Shown here: positions 54,508-63,104 of the stretch, piece after piece
Position numbering within the stretch: position 1 is the first letter of the stretch
Layout of the letters: each line of letters begins with the position of its first letter
From: CBDAPX01 sp965198725
GTDB taxonomy: Bacteria > Pseudomonadota > Alphaproteobacteria > Rhodobacterales > Rhodobacteraceae
DNA: 64,000 bases
Reading direction: 5' to 3'
Assembly: GCA_965198725.1 (NCBI GenBank)
Contig: CBDAPX010000002.1
Location: 744,001-808,000 of the forward strand
Program-made: the position numbers and the translations under genes
The notes under the pieces: model-generated
The model's database searches: none
Told to the model about the DNA's origin: nothing
What the model saw: the letters and a program-made list of their open reading frames with translations, nothing else

Positions 54508-55385
54508 CACGCATAGAGCCCCTTTTTGTTATCCGTTCCGGCCATTGTCGCGGCAGCCTGCGCTGCCCTGATTTCATCGTAGAGCGCAAGGCTTTCCGGG
54601 GTAAAGGGGGCACGTGGCGGGGTGAAATTGATGAAGTTGCCAGTGCGATCTGCACCGCGCGCCAGTATGGCATAGTCTTTTTCGGCGACCTGCTGGGCAA
54701 TCTCGGGCGTGCAATAGCGAACAACCGCAGCGATCCGCCGATCATTCGTCGTGTTGGGGCCGGACCCGTGGATCATCAGCCCGTGGTGCAGTGACATTTG
54801 ACCGGGATGAATTTCGATCGGTGTTTTGGCGTCTTCGGTGATATCGACGGCAATTTCCTGACCGCGGCTCAACAGGTTGTTTTCATCAAACGTATCGTTA
54901 TGCGGCAGGATGGGGTTTTTGTGAGAGCCTTTCACGAAATCCATGCACCCAGAGGCCGGTGTGGCAGGCGACAGGGACAGCCAGGCGGTCAACAGGCCAT
55001 CAATCGCGCCTAGCCCCCAATAGGTCAGGTCCTGATGCATGGATACGACATGTTTGGTGTTGGGTTCCTTAATGAAGAATTCGACGCCATAGATCAGGAT
55101 ATCCGGGCCGAGAATGCCTTCGACCACATCCAGAATGCGGGGGTCCGACCCGATGCGATGAGCAATCGGCATCACGCAGTGGGCGTTGACCCGTTTATAG
55201 GTGTTCAAGGGCAGAGGAAGGCCATTGTCGAGCCAGTCGCGTTCGAGCGTTTCCAACTCTTGCCGGAGCGCTTGGGCCTCTTCGGCTGCCATAACCGGAA
55301 TTGGAAAAAGATAGCCATCGGACCAATACTGATCAGTCAGTTCTCGGCTGAGGCGGCCTTTATGCAGCGGCAGTGAGGGTTGCAT
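54507..55385 (-). CDS. Phytanoyl-CoA dioxygenase (PhyH) family Fe(II)/2-oxoglutarate hydroxylase
   Basis: A 292-residue double-stranded beta-helix oxygenase. Iron ligands are His117 and Asp119 (SMHQDLTYWG) and His206 (GLMIHGSGPNTT), with Arg216 or Arg217 (NDRRIAAVVRY) to bind 2-oxoglutarate. PhyH proteins hydroxylate unactivated carbons; PhnY, the 2-aminoethylphosphonate hydroxylase, is one. GGAGG lies about eight bases before the ATG at 55385. Its stop overlaps the HD start (TGATG), so the two are made in fixed ratio. Confidence 0.85.
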   Translation of the reverse strand: MQPSLPLHKGRLSRELTDQYWSDGYLFPIPVMAAEEAQALRQELETLERDWLDNGLPLPLNTYKRVNAHCVMPIAHRIGSDPRILDVVEGILGPDILIYGVEFFIKEPNTKHVVSMHQDLTYWGLGAIDGLLTAWLSLSPATPASGCMDFVKGSHKNPILPHNDTFDENNLLSRGQEIAVDITEDAKTPIEIHPGQMSLHHGLMIHGSGPNTTNDRRIAAVVRYCTPEIAQQVAEKDYAILARGADRTGNFINFTPPRAPFTPESLALYDEIRAAQAAATMAGTDNKKGLYA

Positions 55386-55468
55386 TGTCAGATCCTCCCA
55401 GTCTGGACGTTGGGAGAGTTTAGCTGATGTTGGTGCCGTCTCAGACTCGTATGTCTTGCCATTCAGCA

Positions 55469-55481
55469 TAAGTTGAGCTTA
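55469..55481. promoter_or_regulatory. Candidate LysR operator between PhyH and LysR genes
   Basis: TAAG-TTGAG-CTTA is a 13-bp dyad of the T-N11-A type in the divergent gap of the PhyH operon and its LysR neighbour. It lies 12 bases before the LysR start. It is a plausible binding site for that regulator. Confidence 0.4.
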
Positions 55482-55492
55482 GCCTGATTGGT

Positions 55493-56394
55493 ATGGCGTC
55501 CCGCGTTCCGTCCCTGAATTGGCTTCGTGTGTTCGAGGCTGCCGCGCGCACCGAAAGCTTTGCGCGCGCGGCCGAACAGCTCAACATGTCTGGCGCTGCG
55601 GTCAGCCAACAAGTGAAGGCGCTGGAACAGCATCTTGGCGCGCAATTGTTCCAACGACAGGCGCATGCGGTGCGTCTGACCGAAGCGGGGCGGGCGTATT
55701 GCCGTCTGTTCAGCAGTCGTTGTTGATGCTCGAAACCGCCACCAACGGCCTGTTCGGTGAACAAGGCGAACAACAGCTTTTTGTACAATCCGTCCTGATA
55801 TTTGCCCATGGCATTTTGGCGGATCGGCTTGGGGCGTTTCGGAACACACATCCCCGGATCAACGTCGCACTCAGCACGGGGAATTCGGTGATGGATTTCG
55901 CCAATCAGTTCACAGATTTGCAGATCGTGTTCGGCAATCCGTTGCAGTTCGGGGCGATGGGTGACCCGTTGTTGGCCGAGCGCCTGTATCCTGTGGCGAG
56001 ACCGGATGTTGCGGCCGAAATCCAATCCCCGCAGGACCTGTTTCGGTTTCCGTTGATCGAGGTCGCGACGCATCGTGCGGGCTGGCCATTTGTCTTTGCT
56101 GAACTGAAACTGTTGACCGGTGCGGCACGGTATGTGTCCGCGGACAATACGATCATCGCAGCGGCCTTGGCGGGGTCAGGGGCCGGCATTGCATTGGCGC
56201 GGGCACCGGCCAGTGATCGTGTGATGCAAGAGGCCGGGCTGGTGCCTGTGCTGGACGGTCTGATCGTCGAAGGGCAGGAGCTTTATCATCTGGTTTACGA
56301 AGACAGGACCACGCTCCGCCCGGCGGCAAAGGCATTTCGAACGTGGTTGCTGGACCAGCTTTACACCGAACGGTCGAACTTGGTGGTCAGGTGA
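55493..56394 (+). pseudogene. LysR-family regulator (GcvA-like), one-base frameshift
   Basis: The first 70 codons are a normal LysR DNA-binding domain (NWLRVFEAAARTESFARAAEQLNMSGAAVSQQVKALEQHLG). At 55699-55700 the expected TTTG after TAT has lost one T, so the frame ends in LFSSRC at 55726. The effector domain resumes in another frame (LPSVQQSLLMLETATNGLFGEQGEQQ, FANQFTDLQIVFG, to the stop at 56394). The natural repressor/activator of the PhyH operon is thus inactive if the deletion is real; a homopolymer base-call error is possible. It overlaps the convergent Lrp gene by 34 bases. Confidence 0.78.
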
Positions 56395-56795
56395 ATCAGG
56401 CTTTCTGACGATTTGACGCCTGGGATGGCGCCAATCCGGTCCAAAACGGCATCCAGATCTTGTGTCGTGCTGGTCGCAATCTGTCCGATCAGGTCCACCC
56501 GCCCGGTACTGGTGTGCAGGGCTTCGACCTCTGGGATGGCTTTGAGACGCCCAATAACGGATGCCTGTTCGCGCGGATCGATTTGAAGAAGGACAGTGGT
56601 GCGAATACGGCGCAACGCGGCGTCTTCGCCCAGACGAATTGTGTAGCCGGCTATCATGCCCGTGCGTTCCAGCCGTTCGATGCGCGCCTGTACCGTTGAC
56701 CGGGCAACGCCAAAGCGGCGCGCCAATTGAGAGGTGGAAACGCTGGAATCCGCGGCCAATGCCGCCAGAAGGTTTTGATCAAGCAAATCAGTCAT
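56361..56795 (-). CDS. Lrp/AsnC-family regulator
   Basis: A 144-residue Lrp-like protein: N-terminal winged helix (VSTSQLARRFGVARSTVQARIERLER) and a C-terminal RAM domain (TVLLQIDPREQASVIGRLKAIPEVEALHTSTGRVDLIGQIA). Such regulators sense amino acids. It is divergent from a PLP decarboxylase, so it probably controls that gene. A near-perfect dyad lies directly upstream. Confidence 0.88.
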   Translation of the reverse strand: MTDLLDQNLLAALAADSSVSTSQLARRFGVARSTVQARIERLERTGMIAGYTIRLGEDAALRRIRTTVLLQIDPREQASVIGRLKAIPEVEALHTSTGRVDLIGQIATSTTQDLDAVLDRIGAIPGVKSSESLIHLTTKFDRSV

Positions 56796-56801
56796 GTTGT
56801 C

Positions 56802-56830
56802 GAAATTTACGTCATATTGACGAAAATTTC
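56802..56830. promoter_or_regulatory. 29-bp near-perfect palindrome upstream of Lrp gene
   Basis: GAAATTT-A-CGTCA-TAT-TGACG-A-AAATTTC is symmetric over 13 bases per arm with only an A/A mismatch. It starts 7 bases from the Lrp start codon, in the gap of the Lrp/decarboxylase pair (56796-57002). This is a strong candidate for Lrp autoregulation and for control of the decarboxylase. Confidence 0.65.
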
Positions 56831-57002
56831 CAGCAATTCACCTGAATTGACGCATGAAATCGACAGGCAAAAGCGCAAAATCGTAGGTGAATACAGGCAG
56901 CACGGTTGCAATCCGACCCGCCACAGAAAGCGGCACACCGCTCTGGGACGGGCAGAAGGACCGCATGCGACCGTGTTCTGAGGCACAGGAAAGGGCCATC
57001 TC

Positions 57003-58148
57003 ATGGGGCTGACAAAAACAATCTGGACAACACCGCAAGACTATCTGCGATCCGAGCAGCCCAGCGATCCGATGCTGCTGTTCTCTCCGCCCGCGCTGCA
57101 ACGCATGGCGCGGCGGTTTGTTGACGGTTTTCCGGGTCTTGTGACGTATGCGGTCAAATCGAACCCCGACGAAATGGTGATCCAGAACCTCGATGCAGCC
57201 GGGATCACCGGGTACGATGTGGCATCAGTGAATGAGATTGAGCTGATCCGGCGCACGGCCCCAACAGCGGCCCTGCATTTCAACAACCCGGTCCGATCCC
57301 GCGTGGAAATCGAACGTGCGGTCGAATTGGGCGTGCGGTCCTTTTCGGTGGATAGTTTTTCGGAACTGCAAAAGCTCATTGATCTGACGCCAATTGCCGA
57401 CACCGAAGTATCTGTGCGTTTCAAATTGCCAGTGGCGGGGGCGGCGTATGATTTCGGTTCCAAGTTTGGGGCGAACCCGGACCTCGCCGCGGATTTGCTC
57501 CGTCAGGCGGGCGCGGCTGGGTTTCAGCCCTCGTTGACTTTTCATCCTGGCACGCAGTGTACAGACCCCACAGCCTGGCAAAGTTATATCCAAACCGCCG
57601 CTGACATTGCGCGCAAGGCGGGTGTCCAGATATCGCGGCTGAATACAGGCGGCGGGTTTCCATCGCACCGGCTGACCCATGAAACGCCCGATCTGGAACG
57701 GATTTTCGCTGTGATTGATCAGGCGACGCAACAGGCCTTCGGCGCCCAAAGACCGGTCCTGGTCTGCGAACCCGGCCGAGCGATGGTGGCAGAGACGTTT
57801 TCCCTGCTGACCCAAGTGCGCGCCGTGCGTGATGACCGGGATGTGTTTTTGAACGATGGCGTTTATGGCGGGCTTGCCGAACATCTTGTGATCGGCAGCG
57901 TGGATCGGTTTGAAACCTTGACACGAACAGGGACGCGGCACCGGGGCCTTGGGGCGGACCGGGTCATTTTCGGCCCGACCTGCGACAGCATCGATCGGCT
58001 GCCCGGCACATTGGCGCTGCCATCTGACATGGAAGAAGGCGATTACCTGATGTTCCATGGCATGGGTGCCTATTCTTCGGCCACAGTGACCCGATTTAAC
58101 GGCTTTGGAAAGCTGGGCATCGCCACGGTCATGTCCCTGACGAATTAG
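57003..58148 (+). CDS. Fold-type III PLP decarboxylase (ornithine/lysine type)
   Basis: A 381-residue alanine-racemase-fold decarboxylase. PLP lysine is in VTYAVKSNPDEMV, and the C-terminal GPTCDSIDRL gives the active-site Cys-Asp pair at the dimer interface. GGGFPS and CEPGRAMVAET bind phosphate. Short length and missing inserts fit ornithine/lysine decarboxylase rather than biosynthetic arginine decarboxylase or LysA; the specific substrate is uncertain. Polyamine synthesis is the likely role. Confidence 0.85.
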   Translation: MGLTKTIWTTPQDYLRSEQPSDPMLLFSPPALQRMARRFVDGFPGLVTYAVKSNPDEMVIQNLDAAGITGYDVASVNEIELIRRTAPTAALHFNNPVRSRVEIERAVELGVRSFSVDSFSELQKLIDLTPIADTEVSVRFKLPVAGAAYDFGSKFGANPDLAADLLRQAGAAGFQPSLTFHPGTQCTDPTAWQSYIQTAADIARKAGVQISRLNTGGGFPSHRLTHETPDLERIFAVIDQATQQAFGAQRPVLVCEPGRAMVAETFSLLTQVRAVRDDRDVFLNDGVYGGLAEHLVIGSVDRFETLTRTGTRHRGLGADRVIFGPTCDSIDRLPGTLALPSDMEEGDYLMFHGMGAYSSATVTRFNGFGKLGIATVMSLTN

Positions 58149-58216
58149 GCCCTTGCGGGGCTGGACACCCCGGCGCGGACCGCTACTGTCCGACGCAAGC
58201 GATTGCGGAGGTCAGC

Positions 58217-60514
58217 ATGGAAAAGTTCGGAAAATCCCAATCCGTTGTTCGGGTCGAAGATCTGCGTTTTCTCACCGGCCATGGTCGTTATGTTGACGAT
58301 ATCGTGCCGGACGGCGCGCTTTATGCGTATGTCTTCCGCAGCCCGGTGGCGCATGGCGAAATCAAAGAGCTTGATATTTCGGATGCGCTTGATGTCGAAG
58401 GCGTCAAACTGATCTTGACGGCGCAGACCCTGTCCGAGGCGGGCGTCACCAAGGGGATGTGGGCGGCGCTGGCCCCCAACCGGGACGGCACACAAAGTGT
58501 CGATGTGCGGCGTCCATTACTAGCCGAAACGCATGTGCGTTACGTTGGTGAGCCGGTCGCCCTGATCGTGGCCGAAAACCAAGCGGCCGCAATGGATGCC
58601 GCCGAGTTGATCATGCTGGATGTCGAAGACTTGCCAGTGAAAATGGACGTCGCGCCGGGCGGCCCGGCGGTGCATCCCGAAGCACCAGACAATGTCGCCT
58701 TTGACTGGGGCATGGGCGACGAAGAAGCCACCGATGCGGCCTTTCGCCAGGCGGCCAAAACCGTATCGCTTGAGGTTGGCGACAACCGCGTGATCGTCAA
58801 TGCCATGGAACCGCGCGGCTGCTTTGCCGAGTTTGACGGGGACCGTTTGCACCTCTCGTTCAATGGGCAGGGCGTTTGGGGGATGAAGGGCCAACTCAGC
58901 AATATTCTGGAGATGGCAGAAGATGATATCCGCGTCACCAATCCGGATGTCGGCGGCGGGTTTGGTATGAAGGCGATGCCCTATCCCGAGTATTTCCTCG
59001 TGGCGCAAGCCGCGCGGATGCTGGGCGGTGCGGTACGTTGGATGTCGGACCGGACAGAGGCGATGCTGAGCGACAATGGCGGGCGGGATCTGGTGTCTTT
59101 GGCCGAGCTTGCCTTTGATGACACCAACAAGATCATCGCATACCGGTTGAAAACCCGCTGTAACCTTGGCGCCTATAATTCGCATTTCGGTCAGATGATC
59201 CAAACCCAGCTTTTCAGCCGGGTGTTGATGGGCGTTTATGACGTTCAGACCGCGTGGATGCAGGTCGAGGGGATTTATACCAACACCGTACAGGTTGACG
59301 CCTATCGCGGGGCCGGGCGGCCCGAGGCAATCTATGTGCTGGAACGCGTGATTGATCGCGCAGCACGGGAATTGGGCATTGATCCCTGGTCCCTGCGGCG
59401 CGGCAACTTCATTCAGGCGCATCAGTTCCCGTATGGCACTGTATCAAGTGAGACCTACGACACTGGCGATTTTGACAAAGTTCTTGCCCGGGCCGCAGAC
59501 CAAGCAGATGCGGGCGGGTTCGCCAAGCGGCGCGAGGCCGATGCCGCGCGCGGCCTGCTGCGCGGTCAGGGCCTGTGTTACTACATCGAAAGCATTCTGG
59601 GCGATCCAAGCGAAACGGCGCGCGTCGAATTCTGTGAGGATGGCACCATAAACATCTATGTCGGGACCCAATCGAACGGGCAGGGGCATGAGACGGTCTA
59701 TGCACAGTTCCTGTCGGACCAAACCGGCATTCCCGCGCATCTGATCACGGTGGTTCAGGGCGACAGCGACCGGATCAAACAGGGTGGAGGCACGGGCGGA
59801 TCGCGCTCTGTGACGGTGCAAAACACTGCTACGCTCGCCACGGTCGATACGATGATCGCCGCGTTCAAAGGGTACTTGTCGGATAAGATGGGTGTCGATG
59901 AAGCCGACATTTACTTTGACGATGAAACCTTCCGCGCCAAGGGTTCAAACCTGACCCCGACTTTCCTGGAGGCGGCTGAAATGGCCCGCGCGGATGGTCG
60001 GATCGACCTGATGGTGCACGAAGAGCGGATCAAACTGGATGCGCGAAGTTTCCCCAACGGCGCCCATGTTGCCGAAGTTGTGATCGACCCCGAAACCGGT
60101 GTTGTCGAGGTTGACCGTTACACGGTGGTGGACGATTTTGGCAATCTTATCAATCCTATGCTTGCAGAGGGTCAGGTGCATGGCGGTGTCGTGCAAGGCA
60201 TCGGTCAAGCCCTTACAGAGCATGTTGTTTACGACGATGAGGGTCAACTGCTCACGGCAACGTTCATGGACTATGCCTTGCCACGTGCAGCGGATGTTCC
60301 CATGATCGGTTTTACCTCGGAACCAGTGCCGTCGACGTCCAATATCATGGGCATGAAAGGCTGCGGTGAGGCCGGAACGGTGGGGTCGCTGGCGGCCATT
60401 TCAAACGCCGTGCAGGATGCGCTTTGGGATCGGGGGGTGCGGCAAACGGATATGCCGTTCACACCGATGAAAGTGTGGAGCCTGTTAAACGATGGTGCCA
60501 TTGCGGCTGAATAA
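58217..60514 (+). CDS. Molybdenum hydroxylase large subunit (CoxL/xanthine-dehydrogenase family, form II)
   Basis: A 765-residue Mo-binding subunit. The active-site loop is AYRGAGRPE, the form-II pattern (true CO dehydrogenase has AYRCSFR). GGGFGMKAMPYPE, QSNGQGHETVYAQ and the catalytic Glu of MKGCGEAGT are present. Family members oxidise aldehydes, purines or aromatics. The iron-sulfur and FAD subunits are not adjacent in this window, so partner proteins must come from elsewhere. It overlaps the next gene by 23 bases. Confidence 0.87.
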   Translation: MEKFGKSQSVVRVEDLRFLTGHGRYVDDIVPDGALYAYVFRSPVAHGEIKELDISDALDVEGVKLILTAQTLSEAGVTKGMWAALAPNRDGTQSVDVRRPLLAETHVRYVGEPVALIVAENQAAAMDAAELIMLDVEDLPVKMDVAPGGPAVHPEAPDNVAFDWGMGDEEATDAAFRQAAKTVSLEVGDNRVIVNAMEPRGCFAEFDGDRLHLSFNGQGVWGMKGQLSNILEMAEDDIRVTNPDVGGGFGMKAMPYPEYFLVAQAARMLGGAVRWMSDRTEAMLSDNGGRDLVSLAELAFDDTNKIIAYRLKTRCNLGAYNSHFGQMIQTQLFSRVLMGVYDVQTAWMQVEGIYTNTVQVDAYRGAGRPEAIYVLERVIDRAARELGIDPWSLRRGNFIQAHQFPYGTVSSETYDTGDFDKVLARAADQADAGGFAKRREADAARGLLRGQGLCYYIESILGDPSETARVEFCEDGTINIYVGTQSNGQGHETVYAQFLSDQTGIPAHLITVVQGDSDRIKQGGGTGGSRSVTVQNTATLATVDTMIAAFKGYLSDKMGVDEADIYFDDETFRAKGSNLTPTFLEAAEMARADGRIDLMVHEERIKLDARSFPNGAHVAEVVIDPETGVVEVDRYTVVDDFGNLINPMLAEGQVHGGVVQGIGQALTEHVVYDDEGQLLTATFMDYALPRAADVPMIGFTSEPVPSTSNIMGMKGCGEAGTVGSLAAISNAVQDALWDRGVRQTDMPFTPMKVWSLLNDGAIAAE

Positions 60515-61565
60515 CCTGTTTTCAAAAGTGTTTGGGCGGTCTTTGACGTCCGAACACTCTCCGGAAGCGGACGGGCGTGGCCAACAGACCCATGTGATCA
60601 TCCTTGATGGCACCATGTCATCGCTGGAACCGGGTGAAGAAACCCATGCGGGCCAGACCTATCGCTTATTGCAAGAAATCGGATCTGGCTTGCAGCTTTA
60701 TTATGAAGCGGGCGTGCAGTGGCGCAATTGGAAGGCGACGCCGGACGTGATGATGGGCCGCGGGATAAATAAGCAGATCCGCCGCGCCTATGGCTATCTT
60801 GCCTCGCGGTATCGGGTTGGTGACCGGATTTACCTGATTGGATATTCCCGTGGTGCCTATGCGGTGCGGTCATTGGCCGGTGTGATCGATATGGTCGGGC
60901 TTGTGCGCCGCGATTGCGCCACAGAGCGGAATATCAAAACGGCGTACCGGCATTATGAATGCAGCCCGGACAGCGTCACGGCAGAAAGCTTTCGCAAAGA
61001 GTTCTGCCATCAGGATGTGCCGATCGAGATGATCGGGGCATGGGATACGGTCAAGGCGCTGGGCCTGCGCCTGCCGCTTGTGTGGCGGATGGCCGAGGCC
61101 CGGCATTCGTTTCACAATCACCACTTGGGATGTTCAGTACGCAATGGCTTTCACGCACTGGCGTTGGACGAAACGCGGATCGTGTATGAGCCGGTGATGT
61201 GGAGCGCCAAAAAGGGCTGGTCGGGCCGCCTTGAACAGGTCTGGTTTCGCGGCTCGCACGGCGATGTTGGCGGTCAGCTCAACGGGTTTGAACCCGCACG
61301 CCCGCTGGCCAATATCTCGCTCGTCTGGATGCTGGATCGGGCGGAAGGATGCGGTTTGCCGCTGCCCGAAGACTGGCGCGACCGGTTTGAAACCGACCCC
61401 ACAGCGCCCAGCACGGGGCTATGGCGCGGATGGGCCAAGATTTTCTTACTGCGTCGCAAGCGCAAGACACTCATTGATCCAAGCGAACGGATGCAGCCAA
61501 CTGCGTCGCTCTCCGACGGTGTAGGCAAGGCCGGTTGGATGGGGCAGGGGGCCGCGTCGTCGTGA
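60492..61565 (+). CDS. DUF2235 family alpha/beta-hydrolase
   Basis: A 357-residue protein with the DUF2235 core: THVIILDGTMSS, the nucleophile elbow LIGYSRGAYAVRSLAG, an Asp region (GAWDTVKALG) and a His (FRGSHGDVGGQ). DUF2235 includes T6SS phospholipase effectors, but none of the secretion genes is here, and a basic C-terminus is the only oddity. It probably acts as a cytosolic esterase or lipase of unknown substrate. Confidence 0.8.
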   Translation: MVPLRLNNLFSKVFGRSLTSEHSPEADGRGQQTHVIILDGTMSSLEPGEETHAGQTYRLLQEIGSGLQLYYEAGVQWRNWKATPDVMMGRGINKQIRRAYGYLASRYRVGDRIYLIGYSRGAYAVRSLAGVIDMVGLVRRDCATERNIKTAYRHYECSPDSVTAESFRKEFCHQDVPIEMIGAWDTVKALGLRLPLVWRMAEARHSFHNHHLGCSVRNGFHALALDETRIVYEPVMWSAKKGWSGRLEQVWFRGSHGDVGGQLNGFEPARPLANISLVWMLDRAEGCGLPLPEDWRDRFETDPTAPSTGLWRGWAKIFLLRRKRKTLIDPSERMQPTASLSDGVGKAGWMGQGAASS

Positions 61566-62054
61566 TCAACCCCGTTTGGACAGATCCATGATGATGCAGG
61601 TCGTCGACCCGGTGGCATAAAGCTTGCCGTCTTCGACCCCTCGGATTTCGCCATGCGCCACCCCGGTTGAACGTCCGGAATGGTCCACCTTTCCGAAACA
61701 GTCGATCTGCATGCCCAACGGAATGGTGCGCGTGATGTTAATCTTGTATTCCAAGGTCGTGTAAACAGAGCCTTTGGGCACCTTTGTCATGACGGCACAA
61801 GCCATCGCGCTGTCCAAGAGCGTGCCATACCAACCGCCGTGAATTGTGCCCATTGGATTGGTGACATTGAACTCTGGTGTCCCCCGAAAAACGACGCGCC
61901 CATCTTCCACGGAATGGAGCGTGTATCCCATGGTCTGCGCAATGGGCGGGCCAAGGTGGCGTCCTTCCAGGATACCTTGCATGAATTCCAGGCCGGACAT
62001 GGACAAGACCTGGTCCATGGTCAGCAAATCCGCGGGTGACTGGGCAATGGGCAT
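61566..62054 (-). CDS. Hotdog-fold thioesterase (PaaI-like)
   Basis: A 162-residue hotdog protein. The catalytic helix region is NPMGTIHGGWYGTLLDSAMACAV, and YKINITRTIPLGMQIDCFGKV is the conserved second strand pair. AGGAGGATC lies about nine bases before the ATG at 62054. Members hydrolyse acyl-CoAs, often aromatic or branched. It ends one base after the convergent DUF2235 gene stop. Confidence 0.83.
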   Translation of the reverse strand: MPIAQSPADLLTMDQVLSMSGLEFMQGILEGRHLGPPIAQTMGYTLHSVEDGRVVFRGTPEFNVTNPMGTIHGGWYGTLLDSAMACAVMTKVPKGSVYTTLEYKINITRTIPLGMQIDCFGKVDHSGRSTGVAHGEIRGVEDGKLYATGSTTCIIMDLSKRG

Positions 62055-62107
62055 AGCGACGATCCTCCTGAGGGTCACGCTAGCCCGCTCAGCTTCCACC
62101 ACAAGGT

Positions 62108-62974
62108 TTACGCAACGTAGCGCAGGTTATGTTTACTCTTGAGCCCCAGGTCGTGGCACACATTGCGGGTCAGATCGGGCCGGTTCAGCGTGTAAAAGTG
62201 CAGATTATCGACACCGCCATCGATCAGGTCGCTGCAAAGCTCTGCACATATCGCGGTCGCCAAAAGGTCATGGCGATCATCCCGCTGCGCCTTTTCGAAT
62301 GCATCATCAAGCCATGCCGGCACATGGGCCCCACAGCGCGCCGCGAACCGACGAGCGTTTGACCAGTTTTCAACCGGCAGGATACCCGGCGTGATCAATG
62401 CGTCGATCCCGGCTTTTTCACAGGCGTCGCGAAAGCGAAAGAACGTCTCTGCCTCAAAAAAGAACTGCGTGATCGCCTCTGTCGCGCCCGCGTCCAGCTT
62501 GGCTTTAAGCCAATCAATATCGGCCGCGGTCGATTGCGCCTCGGGATGCGGATCGGGATAGGCGCCGACGCGGATGTTGAACTGGCCGGTGTCTGACAAG
62601 GCTTCGATCAATTCGACACTGTCGCGGAACCCGTCAAGATGCGGTTCAAACGCGGCGCTTCCTTTGGGCGGGTCCCCGCGCAGCGCCACGATGTCGGACA
62701 CACCTGACCGGGCAAAACCGTCCGCGATGCTCAGCGTTTCGCTGCGGCTGGCATTGACGCAAGTCAGGTGCGCCGCCACGGTCAGATCGGTGTTTTTGTG
62801 CAGCGTATCAACAGCTTCGCGAGTCAGGTCGCGCGTCGTGCCCCCCGCGCCATAGGTGACGGACACAAAGCGAGGGTCAAACGGGGCAAGGACCTGAACA
62901 GCGTCCCAGAGCCGAAAAGACCCTTCAAGCGATTGCGGCGGAAAGAACTCAAATGAAACAGCGGGTGCGGGCAT
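62108..62974 (-). CDS. metF: 5,10-methylenetetrahydrofolate reductase
   Basis: A 288-residue TIM-barrel flavoenzyme. SFEFFPPQSLEG opens the domain, with VTYGAGGTTRD, IVALRGDPP, the catalytic Glu/Asp regions and FFFEAETFFRF typical of MetF. It reduces methylene-THF to methyl-THF for methionine synthesis. The start at 62974 (MPAPAVSFEFF) is preferred to the upstream Mets. It is divergent from metR, the usual pairing. Confidence 0.92.
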   Translation of the reverse strand: MPAPAVSFEFFPPQSLEGSFRLWDAVQVLAPFDPRFVSVTYGAGGTTRDLTREAVDTLHKNTDLTVAAHLTCVNASRSETLSIADGFARSGVSDIVALRGDPPKGSAAFEPHLDGFRDSVELIEALSDTGQFNIRVGAYPDPHPEAQSTAADIDWLKAKLDAGATEAITQFFFEAETFFRFRDACEKAGIDALITPGILPVENWSNARRFAARCGAHVPAWLDDAFEKAQRDDRHDLLATAICAELCSDLIDGGVDNLHFYTLNRPDLTRNVCHDLGLKSKHNLRYVA

Positions 62975-63023
62975 GTGTACCAATCCTGTGTTGCTTGGGT
63001 TGGTTTTTGCATCTATCCAGTCA

Positions 63024-63051
63024 TGAATCAAAATCATAAACTTCAAGTTTA
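63024..63051. promoter_or_regulatory. MetR-type operator candidates (metF/metR gap)
   Basis: TGAATCAAAATCA (63024-63036) is one base off the MetR consensus TGAA-N5-TTCA. Next to it, TAAACTTCAAGTTTA (63037-63051) is a perfect 15-bp dyad. Both lie between metF and metR, so they are likely sites of MetR binding with homocysteine as co-effector. Confidence 0.6.
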
Positions 63052-63104
63052 ACATGAGGGCAATATGATGTTACTGGTCGCCGACCTGCAGGAGCAGCCC
63101 TAGG

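Noticed and set aside
60492..61565. DUF2235 protein as a type VI secretion phospholipase effector
   Set aside because: No VgrG, Hcp, PAAR, adaptor or immunity gene lies nearby.
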